A DNA stretch of 9,803 bases, taken from assembly GCA_945867185.1 (NCBI GenBank), contig CAMBHM010000043.1, positions 1-9,803 on the forward strand. Direction: 5' to 3'. This document shows positions 5,943 to 9,803 of the stretch, piece by piece. The notes beneath the pieces were generated by a model. The model ran no database searches, was not told where the DNA came from, and was given only the letters and a program-made list of their open reading frames with translations. The position numbers were made by a program, and so were the translations under genes. Position 1 is the stretch's first letter; every line of letters starts with the position of its first letter. Origin of the DNA: Legionella genomosp. 1 (GTDB taxonomy: Bacteria > Pseudomonadota > Gammaproteobacteria > Legionellales > Legionellaceae).

Positions 5943-6992
5943 CTAGCTTGGTGCGGAGCAAAGCACTACCGCTGCCCTTGAATGCAGATCTACAAGCGTC
6001 TTTTTTGCAAAAGCGTCAAAACATTCCTCGATAGTATAAGCAGGACTTGTTTCATCGCGGGTGTGAAACTTAATACGCGTTGCTGGTGTTGAGAATCGAG
6101 CAATATGTTGAAGTTCACTGCCTGATATTTGATCAGGGTTTAACGAGGCTCCGAATAGATTCACTTCCTGAAGAAAGAGATCTTTGCCACCAAATTCAGT
6201 GACTGCCTGACCCAAGCCCGCGAAAACCGCATCGGTGGTCAAAAAAGCAATGTCTTGGACCAAAGCACCCGAAAAATAATGAACGGCGTCATGATGAGTC
6301 ACTTTAATCATACACGCTTGAATGGGACTGGTTTGAAAACCTTTTTCAATCAAATGTGGCACAATACCGGCACCTGCGGCACGAAGTTGTAGATCCGACA
6401 AAGAAGTCGTCAGGTTAAGAAATCGGCTGGGACTCGCGACGACTGGCTCTGCAAAAAGTCCTACTTTGCTTACGGTTGAAGTCTTGGTACCACCTTCTGC
6501 AGGCGCAATAGCTAAGTCGAGTTCACTGAAGGCTTTGGGGAGTAACGCAGGCAGATGATCTGCGGTGGCAACCTTGCCATTAACCGTGACAGAAAACATT
6601 TCTGTTTCAGGTGAAGAAAGACTGAGCAAAATTTGACGGCAATGCCCGCAAGGTGTAATAAAATTATCTGCCAAGAAATGCTCACTCCCTTTAGCGATGC
6701 TATCAGGTGCTCCCATCACCCACCCTTTGATAAATTTGATATTCCCGCCGAACAAACTTTGTGCGGCCGTAATCGCATTTTGCTCCGCATGCATCGAGAG
6801 TCGATTATGTTCCGCATTTTCCACATTGACGCCACTGACATAAGCAAAAGATCCGTCCTCAAGTCTCAATGCCATCACGGAGGCTACAGCAAAATGCGAG
6901 CTTTCGACCAAAGCATGAAGTCGTAATTCACCCAAATGTGCGATAATCTCTTCTTGTGAAAGTTCTTCTCGAGAAATTTTTAATAAACGCAT
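5943..6992 (-). CDS. cdd: Cytidine deaminase, two-domain E. coli type
   Basis: A 349-residue enzyme that hydrolyses cytidine and deoxycytidine to uridine and deoxyuridine in pyrimidine salvage. The N-terminal domain holds the substrate motif NVEN (56-59), the zinc and proton-shuttle motif HAEQNAI (His68, Glu70) and PCGHC (Cys115, Cys118), so the active site is complete. Residues about 225-285 (SGALVQDIAF and following) look like the degenerate second deaminase domain of E. coli-type Cdd. The protein is about 55 residues longer than the 294-residue E. coli enzyme, with the extra sequence mostly in the second half and a tail after about 285. The ATG at 6992 is chosen because homology starts there and GAGG lies upstream; an open extension to 7124 would cross the dsbD terminator. 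A stand-alone gene with its own likely promoter; no link to the RiPP locus is seen. Confidence 0.9.
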   Translation of the reverse strand: MRLLKISREELSQEEIIAHLGELRLHALVESSHFAVASVMALRLEDGSFAYVSGVNVENAEHNRLSMHAEQNAITAAQSLFGGNIKFIKGWVMGAPDSIAKGSEHFLADNFITPCGHCRQILLSLSSPETEMFSVTVNGKVATADHLPALLPKAFSELDLAIAPAEGGTKTSTVSKVGLFAEPVVASPSRFLNLTTSLSDLQLRAAGAGIVPHLIEKGFQTSPIQACMIKVTHHDAVHYFSGALVQDIAFLTTDAVFAGLGQAVTEFGGKDLFLQEVNLFGASLNPDQISGSELQHIARFSTPATRIKFHTRDETSPAYTIEECFDAFAKKTLVDLHSRAAVVLCSAPS

Positions 6993-7023
6993 TTTATTGA
7001 CCTCGCTATCGTAAAATAAAACA

Positions 7024-7041
7024 ATATTGCAAAAGCAATAT
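7024..7041 (-). promoter_or_regulatory. AT-rich hairpin in the cdd leader, terminator-like
   Basis: On the minus strand ATATTGC-TTTT-GCAATAT forms a perfect 7-bp stem with a 4-base loop, followed by TGTTTTATTTT. It lies between the candidate cdd promoter and the start codon and has the shape of a weak intrinsic terminator. It could attenuate cdd or simply be a 5' stabilising hairpin. Confidence 0.4.
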
Positions 7042-7074
7042 AAACATATCCCAGTACTGATAATAAGCGTCTGC

Positions 7075-7083
7075 AGTATACCA
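7075..7083 (-). promoter_or_regulatory. Extended -10 promoter for cdd
   Basis: The minus strand reads TGG-TATACT (7083-7075), an extended -10 with five of six consensus bases. No good -35 is present, as is usual for extended -10 promoters. It would give a leader of about 75 bases for cdd. Confidence 0.4.
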
Positions 7084-7104
7084 CTAGTCTGTGAGTAATA
7101 AGAG

Positions 7105-7128
7105 AAGGTTGGGCCTTGGCCCAACCTT
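7105..7128 (-). terminator. Intrinsic terminator of dsbD
   Basis: AAGGTTGGGCC (7105-7115) and GGCCCAACCTT (7118-7128) are perfect 11-base complements around TT. On the minus strand the hairpin starts 12 bases after the dsbD stop codon and is followed by the T-rich CTCTTATTACT. The stem is strong and GC-rich; the U-tract is imperfect. Confidence 0.75.
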
Positions 7129-7139
7129 TGCAGAGGGTG

Positions 7140-8447
7140 CTAAGCGTTTTTAAGTTGCATCAGTAATTGGAGCATTTCATCTTGACTGACAGGCCCTACC
7201 GAGGTCATCGCCGATAAGCGATTGCCATTGGGTTGATAGAAGGCCATTGTAGGGATGCCATAGATTCTAAAGGCTTTCTTAATGGCAGCCACAGCGTCTG
7301 TTTTTTCTCCAACACTGACTCGTAGATTGACTGTGTCTTGCAAGGCAACTATCACGTTTGGTTGGTTAAATACGTGATGGTCCATGGCTTGACAGTCACT
7401 GCACCAACTTGCGAAGAACTCTATGAATACGGCTTGATGGTGTTTTTTGGCCAGTGCCAGTTGGTGATGGATCTCAGCCAAGGTATTGGCTTTGACAAAG
7501 GTATGAGCCGACACCGGTTGCAGGGAGACAGGAGGGCGTAGGCCTTTATAAGCTAAGGCACCTGCAGACATCAATGCAAAGATTGCAAGGCCTTGAAAAG
7601 CCCTTTCTAATAGCGTGGATGTTTCAAGTTTTAAACGCAATACAAAGGCTGTAAATACCAGGAAGGCTGCCCATAATAAGATCAAAGCATTGGGGGGGAG
7701 TATGCGACCTAGTAAGGTCACGGCCATAGCAACCATCATGATGGCAAACAGATGCTTGACTCGTACCATCCAAGGGCCTGCTTTAGGTAGGAGTTTACCA
7801 TAGCCGGCGCCTACGATGAGAAGGGGTAACCCCATGCCTATAGCGAGTGTAAACAATAAAATCCCGCCTTGTAATACATGACCACTCTCCGCAATATAGG
7901 TCAGTACACCAATTAATGGTGCCGTCACACAAGGGGACACAATTAGAGTAGAAAGCCCGCCCATTAGAGCGGCAGAGCAAAGCCCCAGTCGTTTCATTTT
8001 AATGGGTTTGATAGCCATGGATAGGGGCAGTTGAAATAGATCTAGCAGCCAAAGCGCCATCCCGATGAACAGTATACTGAAAGAGAGGAGGATAAGGGGT
8101 TGTTGCATGAGGGTTTGTACGGTGCTCCCAAAATAGGCAGCCATCATGCCAGCTAGGGCATAGGTGATGGACATCCCTATGACATAAGCAAGAGAAATCT
8201 GCCATGCACGTTTGCCAGTGATGGCGCCTTGCCCGGTGATGATCCCTGATAAGATAGGAACCATAGGAAGCACGCAAGGAGTAAATGCTAGCAAGATTCC
8301 CAAACCAAAAAATGCCGCCAGATAAATGAGAGGGTGATGGTTTTGGATAAAGAGTGATAAATCAGCAGGGTGTACGCTGCCAAAGGGAGATGCAAATAGA
8401 GGTGCGGCTAGGCCGAGTAACCCTATACTTAAAAGTAATTTTTTCAT
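7140..8447 (-). CDS. dsbD: DsbD-type thiol:disulfide interchange protein lacking the alpha domain
   Basis: A 435-residue inner-membrane protein that carries reducing power from cytoplasmic thioredoxin to periplasmic proteins. Residues 1-19 are a signal peptide ending LFA. About residues 38-300 form the eight-helix beta domain with the paired cysteines in FTPCVLP (C58) and SPCVTAP (C173). Residues about 315-435 are the thioredoxin-like gamma domain with WCSDC (C349, C352) and the cis-proline of GIPT (P399). E. coli DsbD has about 565 residues; the immunoglobulin-like N-terminal alpha domain is absent here, since only about 18 residues separate the signal peptide from the first helix. The start at 8447 has AGGA and a proper signal peptide; an open extension to 8603 crosses the intergenic palindrome and upstream gene and is rejected. 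A Cys/His-rich membrane protein is encoded upstream, and a strong terminator follows. Confidence 0.9.
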   Translation of the reverse strand: MKKLLLSIGLLGLAAPLFASPFGSVHPADLSLFIQNHHPLIYLAAFFGLGILLAFTPCVLPMVPILSGIITGQGAITGKRAWQISLAYVIGMSITYALAGMMAAYFGSTVQTLMQQPLILLSFSILFIGMALWLLDLFQLPLSMAIKPIKMKRLGLCSAALMGGLSTLIVSPCVTAPLIGVLTYIAESGHVLQGGILLFTLAIGMGLPLLIVGAGYGKLLPKAGPWMVRVKHLFAIMMVAMAVTLLGRILPPNALILLWAAFLVFTAFVLRLKLETSTLLERAFQGLAIFALMSAGALAYKGLRPPVSLQPVSAHTFVKANTLAEIHHQLALAKKHHQAVFIEFFASWCSDCQAMDHHVFNQPNVIVALQDTVNLRVSVGEKTDAVAAIKKAFRIYGIPTMAFYQPNGNRLSAMTSVGPVSQDEMLQLLMQLKNA

Positions 8448-8506
8448 AAAAAGTCCTAAAGTAGGATGAGTCGTCATCGATATAAAATAGTAATGTTCGA
8501 TAATGT

Positions 8507-8524
8507 TATACCGCGCGCGGTATA
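8507..8524. promoter_or_regulatory. 18-bp perfect palindrome upstream of dsbD
   Basis: TATACCGCGCGCGGTATA is self-complementary over 18 bases. It lies three bases after the stop of the upstream 102-codon gene and about 60 bases before dsbD. On the minus strand TTTAAC (8532-8527) and TATAAC (8510-8505) could be a weak promoter with a 16-base spacer filled by the palindrome, as expected of an operator. As RNA it would fold into a 7-bp hairpin without a U-tract, so it is a poor terminator. Confidence 0.5.
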
Positions 8525-8527
8525 TGG

Positions 8528-8836
8528 TTAAAGAGGAGATCTTGGAGGGCGAAATAATGCTGTAGTTGGGGTGTTTTGATACATGATAAAAAGAGAAAAA
8601 CAAAGGATGCCAATGAGGAACAAACAGTGTGTGATGGTAGCGGGATTAGATGTTTCTTGGAGCCAATACAATGAAGTACTGCAAGAGGCTGTGCTGTGAT
8701 GGGGGCAAGGATGGGTGCTGCTTGGTAGCGAGGTTACTGATAAAGAAGGTGCTGTATTATGTAAATATGCACTGAATGGTACGAAAAAAATACCAAGCGC
8801 GAGTATTGTTGATAAAAGTAAAGTAAGACGATTCAT
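8528..8836 (-). CDS. Small Cys/His-rich membrane protein of unknown function
   Basis: A 102-residue protein that I do not recognise. A hydrophobic segment (about 3-24, signal peptide or anchor) precedes a polar Ser/Thr-rich loop holding H42, C44, H46, H47 and C52. A second hydrophobic segment (about 68-86) contains C71 and C79, followed by a basic, proline-rich tail. The layout recalls small membrane-tethered metal-binding proteins found near copper genes, but no family can be claimed. The start ATG overlaps the stop of a 20-codon ORF in an ATGA junction and has no good ribosome site of its own, pointing to translational coupling. dsbD follows 80 bases after the stop on the same strand, so a role in periplasmic thiol or metal handling is possible. 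Confidence 0.55.
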   Translation of the reverse strand: MNRLTLLLSTILALGIFFVPFSAYLHNTAPSLSVTSLPSSTHPCPHHSTASCSTSLYWLQETSNPATITHCLFLIGILCFSLFIMYQNTPTTALFRPPRSPL

Positions 8837-8895
8837 GGGAACCAGGATAGCGCAAGCAGGTCAATTTGTAAACCACCGTGTTGCCATGATTGCAT
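8833..8895 (-). CDS. 20-residue leader ORF coupled to the Cys/His membrane protein
   Basis: The ATG at 8895 follows GAGAGGA at good spacing and encodes 20 residues beginning MQSWQHGG and ending LSWFP. Its TGA stop overlaps the ATG of the next gene in the four-base ATGA arrangement typical of translational coupling. The downstream gene lacks its own good ribosome site, which supports real translation here. The peptide may act only as a ribosome-loading leader; no known family is recognised. Confidence 0.4.
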   Translation of the reverse strand: MQSWQHGGLQIDLLALSWFP

Positions 8896-8919
8896 GTTGT
8901 ATCCTCTCAAGTATAAAAT
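8890..8919 (+). promoter_or_regulatory. Weak sigma70-type promoter for the cytochrome c gene
   Basis: TTGCAT (8890-8895) is followed by a 16-base spacer and TATAAA (8912-8917); TAAAAT at 8914-8919 is an alternative -10 with an 18-base spacer. Transcription would start near 8926, about 20 bases before the start codon. The -35 is poor. Confidence 0.3.
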
Positions 8920-8945
8920 GCCCTGTTTGAATCGAAGGAGATGGC

Positions 8946-9803
8946 GTGGGCTTTTGTTTAAAAAATAATGCGAGCAGATGGTTGTTGGTGCTGGGGCTTT
9001 TAATGAGTGTTGGCTCCGATGCCGCTACTCGAATTGATCCGTTGCTGGATGGTTATTATCCTACGTATCCAAAGACGACCGCTGGGGAAGGAGCACTGGC
9101 CACCGTTATTCAGCGAGGCGAGTATTTAGCAAAAATTGGCGATTGCATTTCGTGTCACACGAATGTCAAGGCAGGGACGCCCGCGTTTTCTGGTGGACTG
9201 CCTCTTAAAACACCGTTCGGCACTTTTTATAGTCCAAACATCACGCCAGATAAAAAAACAGGGATCGGTCATTGGAGTGAGGCGGATTTTGTTCGTGCAT
9301 TGAGAAAAGGGCGTGATCCCCAAGGCCATAATTATTTCCCTGTTTTTCCTTATATTTATTTTGCGAATACGACAGATGAAGATGCCCATGCATTGTATGA
9401 ATATTTCATGCATATTCCAGCGGTAGAGCAGAAAAATAAATCGTTGCCTTTCCCCTTCGGTGTTCCTGGTGCGCGCTTCAGTTTATGGGGATGGAATTTA
9501 CTGTTTTTCTATCCGAATACAACCTTGCAATATCAACCCGAGCAATCGCCCGTATGGAATCGCGGGAAATATCTTGTCGATGGATTAGGTCATTGTGGAA
9601 TGTGCCATACCCCATTGAATGTATTCGGTGCTCCGAAGAGTCAATATTACTTGACAGGGGCATTTGTTGATGGATTTTGGGCACCTAATATCACCACCTA
9701 TGGGCTGCATTCAGCCAACCATTTTGAAGTGGCGGATGTATTTTCGGAGGGTCAGCTGATTAATAAAGCAGGGCCTGTTGCAGGACCGATGGCGGAAGTA
9801 AAT
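8946..9803 (+). CDS. Alcohol/gluconate dehydrogenase-type multi-heme cytochrome c (partial)
   Basis: The frame starts at a GTG at 8946 with AAGGAG at 8935-8940 and is open to the right edge, giving 286 residues. The ATG at 8941 reads into a stop after six codons and is rejected. Residues about 11-27 are a signal peptide hydrophobic core with likely cleavage after SDAA. Heme motifs are CISCH (67-71) and CGMCH (217-221). Around them are PNITPDKKTGIGHWS and later APNITTYG and GPMAEV, the pattern of the two- or three-heme cytochrome subunits that pass electrons from periplasmic dehydrogenases to the respiratory chain. GPMAEV supplies a candidate Met ligand for heme 2. The first domain reads FPVFPY where I recall relatives having an MPY motif, so its Met ligand may be missing. 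A third heme and the dehydrogenase partner would lie beyond the edge. Confidence 0.85.
   Translation, partial: MGFCLKNNASRWLLVLGLLMSVGSDAATRIDPLLDGYYPTYPKTTAGEGALATVIQRGEYLAKIGDCISCHTNVKAGTPAFSGGLPLKTPFGTFYSPNITPDKKTGIGHWSEADFVRALRKGRDPQGHNYFPVFPYIYFANTTDEDAHALYEYFMHIPAVEQKNKSLPFPFGVPGARFSLWGWNLLFFYPNTTLQYQPEQSPVWNRGKYLVDGLGHCGMCHTPLNVFGAPKSQYYLTGAFVDGFWAPNITTYGLHSANHFEVADVFSEGQLINKAGPVAGPMAEVN

Noticed and set aside
6993..7124. N-terminal extension of cytidine deaminase
   Set aside because: It crosses the dsbD terminator and the likely cdd promoter and has no family similarity.
8448..8603. N-terminal extension of DsbD
   Set aside because: It overlaps the upstream gene and the palindrome; a normal signal peptide starts at 8447.
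8715..8930. 71-codon plus-strand ORF
   Set aside because: It is antisense to the Cys/His membrane protein and its leader, with no recognisable domain and no good ribosome site.

Overview
This window carries most of a lasso-peptide-like RiPP (ribosomally made, post-translationally modified peptide) biosynthetic locus. To its right lie a membrane thiol-redox gene group, a cytidine deaminase gene and the 5' part of a c-type cytochrome gene. DsbB/DsbD-type proteins, an E. coli-type cytidine deaminase with a degenerate second domain, clear Shine-Dalgarno sites and sigma70-like promoters suggest a Gram-negative gammaproteobacterium. A member of the Legionellales is possible, but the sequence alone does not settle this. 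No rRNA, tRNA, transposase or CRISPR array was seen.

Positions 1-5171 hold the RiPP locus. It contains a transglutaminase-like leader peptidase of the lasso B2 type (minus, cut by the left edge), a PqqD-like recognition protein of the B1 type (plus) and a short candidate precursor peptide (plus). These are followed by an N2227/carnosine N-methyltransferase-like enzyme with an N-terminal zinc ribbon (minus), an asparagine-synthetase-like cyclase of the lasso C type (plus) and a family-5 nucleotidyltransferase-like protein (minus). Gene directions alternate, so there are two divergent intergenic regions and two tail-to-tail overlaps. One of these overlaps lies over the 3' codons of the candidate precursor. 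By analogy with lasso pathways, B1 would bind the leader, B2 would cut it and C would activate a carboxylate for ring closure. However, the precursor lacks the Asp/Glu at core position 7-9 that the usual lasso macrolactam needs, so the product may be new. The methyltransferase belongs to a family known to methylate histidine, and the precursor tail contains one His. No exporter is visible; it may lie beyond the left edge.

Positions 5186-5812 hold a DUF5993-like small membrane protein and a short DsbB-like protein. They run in the same direction as, and immediately upstream of, the nucleotidyltransferase gene, forming a likely three-gene operon behind a recognisable promoter. Positions 5943-8895 (all minus) hold cytidine deaminase, a DsbD lacking its N-terminal alpha domain, a 102-residue Cys/His-rich membrane protein and a 20-codon leader ORF overlapping its start. 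A strong hairpin terminator separates dsbD from the deaminase gene. An 18-bp perfect palindrome lies just upstream of dsbD.

From 8946 to the right edge runs a plus-strand, at least di-heme cytochrome c of the alcohol/gluconate dehydrogenase subunit type. The longest non-coding gap in the window is about 150 bases.
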